DNA of 64,000 bases from Psychrobacillus sp042945595 (GTDB lineage Bacteria; Bacillota; Bacilli; Bacillales_A; Planococcaceae), in the NCBI RefSeq assembly GCF_042945595.1, contig NZ_CP168493.1:248001-312000 (forward strand). Direction: 5' to 3'. Made by a program: the position numbers and the translations under genes. The stretch's first letter is position 1. Each line of letters opens with the position of its first letter. A model generated the notes under the pieces. The model ran no database searches. It saw nothing but the letters and a program-made list of their open reading frames with translations, and was not told the DNA's origin. Below, in pieces: positions 27,932 through 35,627 of this stretch.

Positions 27932-29677
27932 ATGAATGAAAATTTAAAAAATAAAGAAATAACAAGGAAAAAATACTTCGATGCTATAAATATAGTGTCT
28001 AACGAGATGATAAACTGGGGTCTAGATAGAGTAGATATATACTCACTAAGTGATCCTGAATTGATTAATAGAGTTATGTCCTGTAATGGCTTTATTGAGA
28101 AAAACCGACGAGGAAATCAAATGTATAGTGCTGCATTGAATCATTATAAAAAATTTCTTATTTCAGAAGAAAGAAGTGATAAGAATATGGTTAATATTGA
28201 TGATGTAGTTCTAATTAAAATTAATCAAAGTTATTATGAAGACATTTCACCAGAAGACTTATACAAAGTAACAAGTGAAAGTTGGGTTGTTAGTTTAGAA
28301 AAAACACCAACACGGGATATTAAATATTATTGTTCTATTTATAACAATATTATTATTCAGGTTTATGAATTAACAGGTTTTAGATCGGATCCAGAACCGG
28401 GAAAAGAAAAGCGATTCATATTAGAAGGGAAACTAGCATCGGAAGAAATAAGAAAACAGTTAATTTCTCTTGATGTTCATACTATACATAGAGGAAGTGG
28501 AAATCCTATAAAATATACAAGTCTAAAGACTCTACTAGATATAAAAGAATATGTAGAGATTCCTTCTGAAGACGAAGTAGTATTGATAGAAACGGTGGGT
28601 GACGTTGATTTAATTGATCACATCCATTCTTTCATAACATCTAAAGGATTTAACTACTCCCTATCAAACATCAAAAATCTCTACTTATCCTTACGCAGCA
28701 AACCATTCGTTATCATCTCTGGTATCTCCGGCACCGGGAAGACAAAAATAGTGCAGTTATTCGCTGAGAGTATTGGAGCGATGGAGGACAATGGGCAGTT
28801 TAAGTTAATACCTGTGAGACCGGACTGGAGTGACAGTTCAGAATTATTAGGTTATGTAGATTTGAAAGGTGAATTTCAGAGAGGTCCAATGACAGAGATG
28901 GTTGAGCATGCGATGGATCACCCAAACTTGCCACATTTTGTTCTTCTAGATGAGATGAATTTAGCACGGGTAGAATATTATTTTAGTGATGTATTAAGTG
29001 TGATGGAAAGCCGTAAAAGAGATGGCGACAAGATAACTTCTTCGCAACTTTTAGATGGGAAGTATACGGGTCGTGAGATAAAGTTGCCTGAAAACCTTTA
29101 TATTATTGGTACGGTGAATATGGATGAAACAACTCATCCTTTTAGTAAAAAGGTGCTGGATCGTGCAAATACGATTGAGTTTAATGATATTTGTCTAGAT
29201 CGTTTTGATTTCTTAGAGATTCGTGAAGAGGTGAAAGCGCAACGGATTTCAAATGAGCAGCTAAAGTCAAGTTTTATTTCACTAAAAGATGTTTGGATGA
29301 CGCAAAAGCCTTTAGTGGAAAAAGTGTCGCAAAAATTAGCGAATATTAATAAGTATTTGGAATCAATTAATGCGCACGTTGGTTATCGTGTGCGGGATGA
29401 GATTTGTTTTTATATGGTACATAACGAAAATGCAGAATTATTAGAGGAACACGAAGCATTTGATTTTTGTGTGATGCAAAAGATTTTACCGCGAATTACA
29501 GGTAGTGATGGGCGAATTGATCAATTGTTAGAGAATTTATTTACCTATATGACAGGTGTACCTTACGATGCTGACAATGTTCAAGAATCTAGAGAATACC
29601 CTCGCAGTGCAAAAAAAGTTGCAGAAATGTTAAGGAGGTATCATAAGGATGGCTTCACGTCTTTCTGGATCTCCTAA
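27932..29677 (+). CDS. McrB-like AAA+ restriction GTPase/ATPase
   Basis: 581 residues from ATG 27932, but the frame is open upstream. An ATA at 27905 sits 8 nt after AAGAGGTG and gives a natural extension (INREKFKNW), so the real start may be there or the start codon may have mutated. The N-terminal 200 residues form a variable recognition domain. The AAA core has Walker A GISGTGKT (about 268), the McrB-type RPDWSDSSELLGY, Walker B HFVLLDEMNLARVEYYF and sensor GTVNMDETTHPF. McrB-like motors drive the McrC nuclease on modified DNA. It overlaps the next gene by 29 nt. Base composition shifts near 28.61 kb, between the recognition domain and the motor. Confidence 0.88.
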   Translation: MNENLKNKEITRKKYFDAINIVSNEMINWGLDRVDIYSLSDPELINRVMSCNGFIEKNRRGNQMYSAALNHYKKFLISEERSDKNMVNIDDVVLIKINQSYYEDISPEDLYKVTSESWVVSLEKTPTRDIKYYCSIYNNIIIQVYELTGFRSDPEPGKEKRFILEGKLASEEIRKQLISLDVHTIHRGSGNPIKYTSLKTLLDIKEYVEIPSEDEVVLIETVGDVDLIDHIHSFITSKGFNYSLSNIKNLYLSLRSKPFVIISGISGTGKTKIVQLFAESIGAMEDNGQFKLIPVRPDWSDSSELLGYVDLKGEFQRGPMTEMVEHAMDHPNLPHFVLLDEMNLARVEYYFSDVLSVMESRKRDGDKITSSQLLDGKYTGREIKLPENLYIIGTVNMDETTHPFSKKVLDRANTIEFNDICLDRFDFLEIREEVKAQRISNEQLKSSFISLKDVWMTQKPLVEKVSQKLANINKYLESINAHVGYRVRDEICFYMVHNENAELLEEHEAFDFCVMQKILPRITGSDGRIDQLLENLFTYMTGVPYDADNVQESREYPRSAKKVAEMLRRYHKDGFTSFWIS

Positions 29678-32093
29678 AGACAAAGAGTTGGTGGTCATCG
29701 AAACGGCTGATTTAACATGTATTATTAAGGGGTCTGCTGAGCATTCCCAATATAATAAGTTGCAGCAACATATGTCTTTTAAAGTAGAAAACTATATGCA
29801 ATTTCAGTGTCGTGGAGAGAATATAGAGGATGTACACGTATATGATGTGTTGACGGGGAAGATGCTACCCTATGCAGAACAACAATTTGTCCCTATATTC
29901 TTTGAAAATGGACGTTATGAAGTCATTATTTTACCTAAGACAGATGAGCAGCTAACATTTTATCATGAATATCCGGATTTCCGTGAAGCGGTTAGTAAAA
30001 TCTCAAGAAGAGACATATTAACAGGTACATTGCATTTTCGAAATGAAGTAGGGTTAACTTCTTTTGAGATTCGAGGGAATCATAATCGTCGGTTAGTAGA
30101 TGTTGTGTTAGAAATTTTTCCGACGAAGCTAGATTATAAAAGAGATTACAAAGCATTGTTGGATGAAGTGAATGAGGAGATATATAATTTAGCCTATCAT
30201 TTTATAAAGCGAACGTATTTGCAAGGTAGTGCGAAAATTTATAAGGAGCCTTCACTCGCGGAGTTTTATAGATTAATTGATCTTCATTTTGAGCAGTATT
30301 TACGTTCAATTGATCGAGTGGAGAAAGTTTCGCATCATCAATTAATTAAGAACTACGTAGAAGTGCGAGGCAATCAATTAAGAAGGCAAGATCAAAAGTC
30401 TTTAGCTTACTTACGTAAAAATGCTGGGAAGTTTGTGGATGTACCGAATGGTATCTCTATTGATGGCAGAACAGTTATGCCAACTAAAGGGCTACTGATG
30501 AAAAAAGAGCATACGGCTGATACCCATGAAAATCGTTATGTGAAATGGACAATGCTACGTATAGTTACCCGCTTGAAAGATTTAAAGCGGGTGATAGAAA
30601 CTGCTTATATGTGGGGCTATAGCAAGGCAGATAACGAACTGCTCAGTAAATTAGATTTAATGATTGAACAAACTGAAAAACGACAGAAGAATGCATTTTG
30701 GCGAAAAATAGGGAAACTTGATCGTTCTGTGATGAGCCTTGTTTTGCAACTGGCACCTGGATATCGAGATGTGCTACAAGTGTACACGACAATTAGCAAA
30801 AGTATTGTGTTGCAGGGCGAAATTTATAAAATGTCTATTAAAGATATTGCGACCTTATATGAATACTGGACATTTTTAAAGCTAGGCCAATTATTAGCGA
30901 AGAAATGTAGGCAAGTGAGTCAAGACATAGTAAAAGTGAATACAGAAGGTCTATTTGTTAATTTAGATAAGTCACGAACAGCTGAAAGAAAGTATGTTCA
31001 TCCTGTTACAGGGGAAGAAATTACGCTGAAATATCAATTTGATACAACGAGTAATCGTGTGCCGACTGTACAACAAAAGCCTGACTCAATGCTGAGTATT
31101 GGAAAGAAGGGTAAAGACTATCAATATCAGTATATTTTTGATGCTAAATATCGACTAGATCTTGAAACTTACAGTGTGCCAGGACCGATGCAAGAGGATA
31201 TTAATACGATGCATCGATACCGTGATTCTATTGTAGTAAATTCGGACGGTCGCTATGAACGCACTGCATTCGGTGCTTATGTGTTATTCCCTTGGCACGA
31301 GGAGAGAGAATATGAGCAACATCCACTCTATCGTAGTATAGAAAGCGTCAATATCGGAGCCTTACCGTTTTTGCCGAATGCGACGACTCTAGTAGATCAG
31401 TTTATCGATAGTTTATTGAATAAAAGTCCTGAGCAACTCCAGCAAGAGGGGATATTACCTAAAGGTACACTGGAACCTATCGATTTGTATTCAACTGATC
31501 ATGTACTCATTTGTGTCATTAATAATGAGCAAATGCAATCGCTATTAATGGAGCGCATATATAAAATGCGAGTTGCTGACTTACAAGCCGGATGGCAACG
31601 CATTCGATTTATCGCTATTTACGAAGAAGCGCATAGGCAAATAAGCTATTTTGCTGAGGTAGTGAGGGTTGATATTGAAGCAGAGCACATTCACTTCAAA
31701 GTAAGTAATTGGCAACAGAAAGTTATTGAAGGGAACGGTTATCAAATAAATAATCATACGACAGTTTATACCAATTATTTTTTCCAAGCCAATATGCTCG
31801 TAGATTTACATTCAAAGTCTGAGGAAGAATTTATTCTTTGGAAAATAGTTAATCGTATTTCCAATGATGTTCAAGTGAATTTGGATACCCGATATATAGA
31901 TCAAGCGAACAAGATTGAATCTTTTGCATTTGGAAACTATGTATTAGAAATGCAACCTAAGCTTGGGGAACTTTGGTTTATCAGTGAGGATTTTAAAGAA
32001 ATCATGCAGATGGCGTTGATTAGAGAAAATGAAGTGTATATTTTTAAGCGTATGATTGAGCTGATATATCCGAGTTATAACGTGAAAGGATGA
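29649..32093 (+). CDS. McrC-like DUF2357 nuclease subunit
   Basis: 814 residues. AAGGAGG 10 nt upstream of ATG lies inside the McrB-like gene. The N-terminal half is the DUF2357 region (ISRRDILTGTLHFRNEVGL, NHNRRLVDVVLEIFPTKLDY). A central helical part leads to a PD-(D/E)xK core: KPDSMLSIG followed by IFDAKYRLD (about residue 495), where PD...DxK are the metal and catalytic residues. A beta-rich C-terminus (about 620-810) follows. It should form the endonuclease of a type IV-like McrBC system with the preceding AAA protein. Much longer than E. coli McrC (about 350 residues), as usual for DUF2357-type partners. Confidence 0.85.
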   Translation: MASRLSGSPKDKELVVIETADLTCIIKGSAEHSQYNKLQQHMSFKVENYMQFQCRGENIEDVHVYDVLTGKMLPYAEQQFVPIFFENGRYEVIILPKTDEQLTFYHEYPDFREAVSKISRRDILTGTLHFRNEVGLTSFEIRGNHNRRLVDVVLEIFPTKLDYKRDYKALLDEVNEEIYNLAYHFIKRTYLQGSAKIYKEPSLAEFYRLIDLHFEQYLRSIDRVEKVSHHQLIKNYVEVRGNQLRRQDQKSLAYLRKNAGKFVDVPNGISIDGRTVMPTKGLLMKKEHTADTHENRYVKWTMLRIVTRLKDLKRVIETAYMWGYSKADNELLSKLDLMIEQTEKRQKNAFWRKIGKLDRSVMSLVLQLAPGYRDVLQVYTTISKSIVLQGEIYKMSIKDIATLYEYWTFLKLGQLLAKKCRQVSQDIVKVNTEGLFVNLDKSRTAERKYVHPVTGEEITLKYQFDTTSNRVPTVQQKPDSMLSIGKKGKDYQYQYIFDAKYRLDLETYSVPGPMQEDINTMHRYRDSIVVNSDGRYERTAFGAYVLFPWHEEREYEQHPLYRSIESVNIGALPFLPNATTLVDQFIDSLLNKSPEQLQQEGILPKGTLEPIDLYSTDHVLICVINNEQMQSLLMERIYKMRVADLQAGWQRIRFIAIYEEAHRQISYFAEVVRVDIEAEHIHFKVSNWQQKVIEGNGYQINNHTTVYTNYFFQANMLVDLHSKSEEEFILWKIVNRISNDVQVNLDTRYIDQANKIESFAFGNYVLEMQPKLGELWFISEDFKEIMQMALIRENEVYIFKRMIELIYPSYNVKG

Positions 32094-32285
32094 GTTTAAA
32101 CCAACGACCCTCTAAAGCAGTGGAGCAAATTACACTTTTTCAAAGCGCTAGAAACAACACCGTATTTCACTACAAGGAAAAGAAAGCTTTCCATCGAATA
32201 TAAAGATTCTACAGGCAAAAAAGTGAAACTTTGTGCAGAATGTTCCTTATATGCGGAAAGGCGCGCATACACTAAGTTAAGGTAA
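32090..32285 (+). pseudogene. Small frameshifted ORF at the end of the McrBC-like operon
   Basis: An ATG overlaps the McrC stop as ATGA and opens 37 codons (MSLNQRPSKAVEQITLFQ...). A second frame over the same stretch runs on to a TAA at 32285 and contains KVKLCAECSLYAERRAY, a CxxC motif. Together they look like one small zinc-binding gene with a frameshift. No family recognised. Confidence 0.35.
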
Positions 32286-32286
32286 T

Positions 32287-32478
32287 GTGAGCTGTGAAAA
32301 TAGCGTACCTATCAATGATGCCGTAGAATATCAAGCGGACGTAGAAGGAACCCAGCTAAATTTCCAAGCACTGAGTGAAGTTGTCACATCGTTTCGTATA
32401 GGGAAAAAATTAGATCGAGCTTGGAAAAAAGACATTGAAAAAGATTTTAAAAACCGTCCACAACATGCACGTAAATAG
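32287..32478 (+). pseudogene. Fragment of an unidentified gene (copy 1)
   Basis: 63 codons open from a GTG without a clear ribosome binding site. The end, KKLDRAWKKDIEKDFKNR, resembles the end of the broken gene at 61.4-61.6 kb (AKIDRTWKKVIEEDFKSR). The two are relics of one family, here lacking the proper N-terminus. Function unknown. Confidence 0.45.
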
Positions 32479-32516
32479 TAAAAGGGAACACGAGAACCGT
32501 TCCCATATTCCCCACG

Positions 32517-32560
32517 TAAAAGATAAGCTCAGAGTTTATGGCTCTGAGCCTATCTTTTAT
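32517..32560 (+). terminator. Rho-independent terminator closing the defence island
   Basis: AAAGATAAGCTCAGAG pairs with CTCTGAGCCTATCTTT (one mismatch), 7-nt loop, followed by T-rich sequence. Confidence 0.8.
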
Positions 32561-32662
32561 TATTCAATTCTTCCACTAGACTTCCAGGGAGTATATTAAG
32601 AAAAAAGATTGCCGCAACAACTCTTCTAAAACACAAACACACCTGTTAGCTTATAATCCATC

Positions 32663-33076
32663 TCAGCCCTTCGGCATTTTGCTCATATCCATATACAACA
32701 CATTCCATCGATGACCATCCAAATCAGTAAAACCACAGCCGTACATCCATCCTTGACTTTCTGAAGGCTCTCCATATATTGTACCCCCAGCCTCTACTGC
32801 ATTTTTAGCAATTTCATCCACTTCTTCTTTGCTGTCGGCATCAACGGATAGCAGTACTTCTGTAGCTTGCTTTGTATCAACAATTTCATGATTGGTAAAG
32901 CTTTTGAATGTAGATTCTGGAAAAAGCATGACAGTAGCATTATTATCTCCGATGATTAATTGTGCTTGACCGCTAATGCCGTGTTGCTCATTAACTAAAA
33001 GTCCAACCTTGCTATAAAACTCTTTTGATTTATTGATGTCTTTTACCGGCAAGTTAATCCAAAACTGTTTTGGCAT
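32663..33076 (-). CDS. VOC-family (glyoxalase/bleomycin resistance fold) protein
   Basis: 137 residues, AAGGAG upstream of ATG. It has the two beta-alpha-beta-beta-beta repeats of the VOC fold: WINLPVKDINKSKEFYSKVG at the start and CGFTDLDGHRWNVLYMD at the end. It resembles the PhnB/YaeR-like lactoylglutathione lyase-related proteins, which include enzymes and drug-binding proteins, so the substrate cannot be predicted. Monocistronic. Confidence 0.8.
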   Translation of the reverse strand: MPKQFWINLPVKDINKSKEFYSKVGLLVNEQHGISGQAQLIIGDNNATVMLFPESTFKSFTNHEIVDTKQATEVLLSVDADSKEEVDEIAKNAVEAGGTIYGEPSESQGWMYGCGFTDLDGHRWNVLYMDMSKMPKG

Positions 33077-33172
33077 CGTTATTTCTCCTTTTTATTTGAG
33101 TATATTAACAATAATGAATATATTAACACACTATTTAAAAAAACGAATAATATGTGAGCTGTAGAAGTGTAT

Positions 33173-33223
33173 GGTACCAGGTTCTAAAACATTTTCGAAT
33201 TAATTGTATTAGAGCCTGTACCT
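33173..33223. repeat. Palindromic GGTACC repeat, copy 1 (degenerate)
   Basis: The left arm GGTACCAGGTTCTAAAAC and the right arm GTATTAGAGCCTGTACC form an imperfect hairpin. It is the same element as at 33.77, 49.77, 53.08 and 54.90 kb. Confidence 0.7.
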
Positions 33224-33234
33224 TTCAATGAAGT

Positions 33235-33346
33235 AAATAAAAATGTGCATATTGCAATTGTTCCTTTTGCCGGACATTTAGTCCATGTAACTCAGCCGGA
33301 GATATATACTCGTATATTAGAAGAATTTATTAAACATTCCAATTAG
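33235..33346 (+). pseudogene. C-terminal relic of an alpha/beta-hydrolase gene
   Basis: The frame reads IVPFAGHLVHVTQPEIYTRI then about ten more residues to a TAG. GHLVHVTQPE is the catalytic-His region that ends many alpha/beta-hydrolases. Nothing upstream continues the protein; the palindromic repeat lies immediately before it. A truncated relic. Confidence 0.5.
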
Positions 33347-33373
33347 AAATGATGAAATAGAACGTATGTATGG

Positions 33374-33379
33374 TATAAT
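33374..33379 (+). promoter_or_regulatory. -10 element of the toxin promoter
   Basis: TATAAT, about 65 nt upstream of the holin-like toxin start; the -35 is not obvious. This long leader is usual for TxpA-type type I toxins. Confidence 0.45.
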
Positions 33380-33444
33380 TTAAACATAATAGATAGGTAG
33401 CTCAAGGGTGGTTGGCTCACTCCCATTTGAAAGGGGGGAGGCCT

Positions 33445-33528
33445 GTGTCAGTATTCGAAGCATTGATGTTCGCAATTGCTTTTGCAACATTAGTCGTGAT
33501 AATTCTGTCATTTAACCATAAAAAATAA
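33445..33528 (+). CDS. Holin-like type I toxin (TxpA-like small membrane peptide)
   Basis: 27 residues from GTG with GGGGGAGG 4-5 nt upstream. The peptide MSVFEALMFAIAFATLV continues to IILSFNHKK: one hydrophobic helix and a basic tail, the hallmark of the putative holin-like toxin (TxpA/Hol_Tox) family of Firmicutes. In type I systems such a peptide inserts in the membrane unless an antisense RNA pairs with its mRNA. Antisense promoter and terminator signals are present just downstream. A decayed second copy lies at 49.56 kb. Confidence 0.75.
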   Translation: MSVFEALMFAIAFATLVVIILSFNHKK

Positions 33529-33592
33529 CCCATCCTTGAGTTCGAGCTCAGATGGGTTAATCCTAATCCACTAGCCAATCCCCTTGAGGGAA
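33520..33592 (-). ncRNA. Putative antisense antitoxin RNA (RatA-like arrangement)
   Basis: On the minus strand a TATAAT occupies 33604-33599, predicting a start near 33592. Reading leftwards, the arms AACCCATC (33551-33558) and GATGGGTT (33527-33534) form a hairpin followed by a T-run at 33526-33520. The resulting RNA of about 73 nt overlaps the toxin mRNA 3' UTR and its last codons, the TxpA/RatA layout. Ends are predicted from signals only. Confidence 0.5.
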
Positions 33593-33609
33593 CTGTCTAT
33601 TATATTTGG

Positions 33610-33643
33610 CCATTTGATGCACAAACATCAAGTGGTCTTTTTT
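33610..33643 (+). terminator. Terminator of the toxin mRNA
   Basis: CCATTTGATG pairs with CATCAAGTGG (one G-U), 6-nt loop, then T-run. The same hairpin is kept in the second copy at 49671-49704. Confidence 0.75.
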
Positions 33644-33721
33644 ATTGTACTCAGATGTTACTTCAAGTATACGTTTGAATTGGTTGTTTTTCAAGTTTGG
33701 ACTTTATGAAGAATGCATCTT

Positions 33722-33814
33722 ATAAATTCAATTCTGAATTGTATAAGAACCTGGTACTTTTTATTAGGGAACTAAGTTCTAAAACAATTTCGAATTGTAT
33801 TAGAGCCTGGTACC
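33722..33814. repeat. Palindromic GGTACC repeat, copy 2 (double)
   Basis: A partial unit (AATTGTATAAGAACCTGGTAC) is followed by a fuller unit from 33769 with arms AACTAAGTTCTAAAACAATT and AATTGTATTAGAGCCTGG. The region between toxin and next gene holds no further coding signal. Confidence 0.65.
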
Positions 33815-33873
33815 TTAAAATGATATGCTACCATTAGTTACGAGATTAGGTATTCGCGCATGGAGGATTACAA

Positions 33874-34209
33874 ATGATTGAAGTAATAACGGTAGTAAAT
33901 ATGCTAGTGGAAGTAAAAAATACGAAAGACTATGAAAAAAAAGTAGAAAAGATTTTGCGGTCTAAGACACGAATGATCCAACATATAGAGACAATTAGTA
34001 TGTCAGAACCAAATGAAAAGCTGATTGTAAGTGCTTTGGTGAAGTATAGGGTACTAATAGAAGAAAGGATGGAAAACAAATTTTTAGATGATTATGTGGG
34101 TCTCGTCCTCCCGATGTTTTATAATCGTTTTAAAGCAATGCCAGTAAGCAATCAAATTTATAAAATATCAAGGATAAAGAAAGAATATGGTGCACGGCGT
34201 TATTATTAG
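33874..34209 (+). CDS. Hypothetical protein
   Basis: 111 residues, GGAGG 8-9 nt before ATG. Soluble and basic (pI visibly high, many Lys/Arg), helix-beta mixture, tail KKEYGARRYY. No family recognised. Monocistronic, followed by a strong terminator. Confidence 0.55.
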   Translation: MIEVITVVNMLVEVKNTKDYEKKVEKILRSKTRMIQHIETISMSEPNEKLIVSALVKYRVLIEERMENKFLDDYVGLVLPMFYNRFKAMPVSNQIYKISRIKKEYGARRYY

Positions 34210-34299
34210 TGTTTGATGCCGGGAACCAAAGCAATGTTTGCGTTTAATCTCAAACGGATTCTAACACTCTTAAAAGAAAAAGAGTAAAAATAAGTAAAG

Positions 34300-34350
34300 G
34301 AATAGGCAACTTTCGTTCAAAATTGAACGAAAAGTTGCCTATTCTTGTTT
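34300..34350 (+). terminator. Terminator between convergent genes
   Basis: A long stem, GAATAGGCAACTTT and CGTTCA with their complements, around a 4-nt loop, then T-rich sequence. It separates the hypothetical gene from the leftward LysR gene. Confidence 0.75.
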
Positions 34351-34466
34351 GAGAAACAATTAAAACTAATAAGAAAGTCCGTTTTCATCGCCCTCACATA
34401 AAATCCAGGTCATCCGTCAGCAGTTATCAGGTTTCAATCCACAGGTTTTGCTATCTAATTCTTGCC

Positions 34467-35330
34467 TCACGAACTATATGCCTCACTAATCAAAGCATAA
34501 AAGTCTTGAAAAATCGGGTTACTTAGGTTTTTTGTTAGTGCAATGAGTTTGACTGGAACGTTTGAAGAATATGTTTCCAAAATAGTGACAGTTCCTGATT
34601 CGATTTCTTCTTTAATTCTGCCTGTCCCTATGACTCCAAGATATGGATTTTTGAGAACTCCATTTTTAATCGCTTCATCACTATTACAGTGAATAATGTT
34701 TGGAAAATGCGTTCCGTTTTTTAATATTTCAAATTTAATAAAAGGAGCCCTAAGATCAACCAAAACGGGAAATTTTGCTAGGTAATTTTCTATTTTAGAA
34801 GGGTCATTAGCCACTTCACTCGAAGCGAATAGCACCAAGTTGACATAATCAATGCATTGATAGGAAATATCGGAGTTTAAAGGTCTTCCATTAATAATAG
34901 CAAAATCCACCTCATTAAGAATTACCTTTTTCAGTGCATCATCACTACTATTGATAGAATAAACTTCTATCAGAACATTTTGGTTCTTTTTTTGGAAACT
35001 TACTATTTGTGGCAGAAAAAAGCGGGCACAATATTCATCTAATCCACAAACACGAATGATTTGTTTTTCCCCTTTAGATTCCTCCATTTTCCTTTGTAGA
35101 GTAAACAGTTCACTTAAAATATTTTTTGCATGCTCATATAGAATTTCACCAGATTTAGTTAGTTTTTTTCGATTGTCCACTTTCTCAAAAAGAGGTAAGC
35201 CAATCTCATCTTCCAACTGTTGTATATGTTTTGTAACAGTAGGTTGCGAGTAATTGAGACGCATAGCTGCTTGTATTAGATTTTGTTCTTCTACTACGAT
35301 TTGGAATGTCTGAAGGTGTCGAATCTCCAT
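34467..35330 (-). CDS. LysR-family transcriptional regulator
   Basis: 287 residues. The N-terminal winged HTH (residues 1-60: MEIRHLQTFQIVVEEQNLIQ, then QPTVTKHIQQLEDEIG and FEKVDNRKKLTKSGE) is canonical. The effector domain is a periplasmic-binding-like fold (about 90-285). It is divergent from the transporter-amidohydrolase pair, so it probably regulates them in response to the transported compound or its product. A 7-5-7 inverted repeat stands in the shared intergenic region. Confidence 0.9.
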   Translation of the reverse strand: MEIRHLQTFQIVVEEQNLIQAAMRLNYSQPTVTKHIQQLEDEIGLPLFEKVDNRKKLTKSGEILYEHAKNILSELFTLQRKMEESKGEKQIIRVCGLDEYCARFFLPQIVSFQKKNQNVLIEVYSINSSDDALKKVILNEVDFAIINGRPLNSDISYQCIDYVNLVLFASSEVANDPSKIENYLAKFPVLVDLRAPFIKFEILKNGTHFPNIIHCNSDEAIKNGVLKNPYLGVIGTGRIKEEIESGTVTILETYSSNVPVKLIALTKNLSNPIFQDFYALISEAYSS

Positions 35331-35449
35331 TAGGTAACAACCTTTCCTGTTTATTTCTAAAGCGATATATTAGATAAAATAATTATATAGCAATAATTGA
35401 ATTGTTTTAATAGAATTATTAACCAGAATATTTAAAATAGTAATATTGA

Positions 35450-35468
35450 ATATTCCTTATTGGAATAT
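35450..35468. promoter_or_regulatory. Candidate LysR-type operator
   Basis: ATATTCC and GGAATAT separated by 5 nt, in the 297-bp divergent intergenic region between lysR and the transporter gene. It fits the T-N11-A theme of LysR sites. Confidence 0.4.
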
Positions 35469-35627
35469 CAGTAATCAATAATTAGGTTAAAATGAAAGCG
35501 TTGACAAGTTTAAATATTTCCTGAATTTAATTTTAGTTGAAAGGATGATTACAACTCAGATTGTTTAAAGAGTTAATTCATAGTAGGACAGGTTGCTTTT
35601 TACATAAACGATAAAGGAGTGTTAAAT

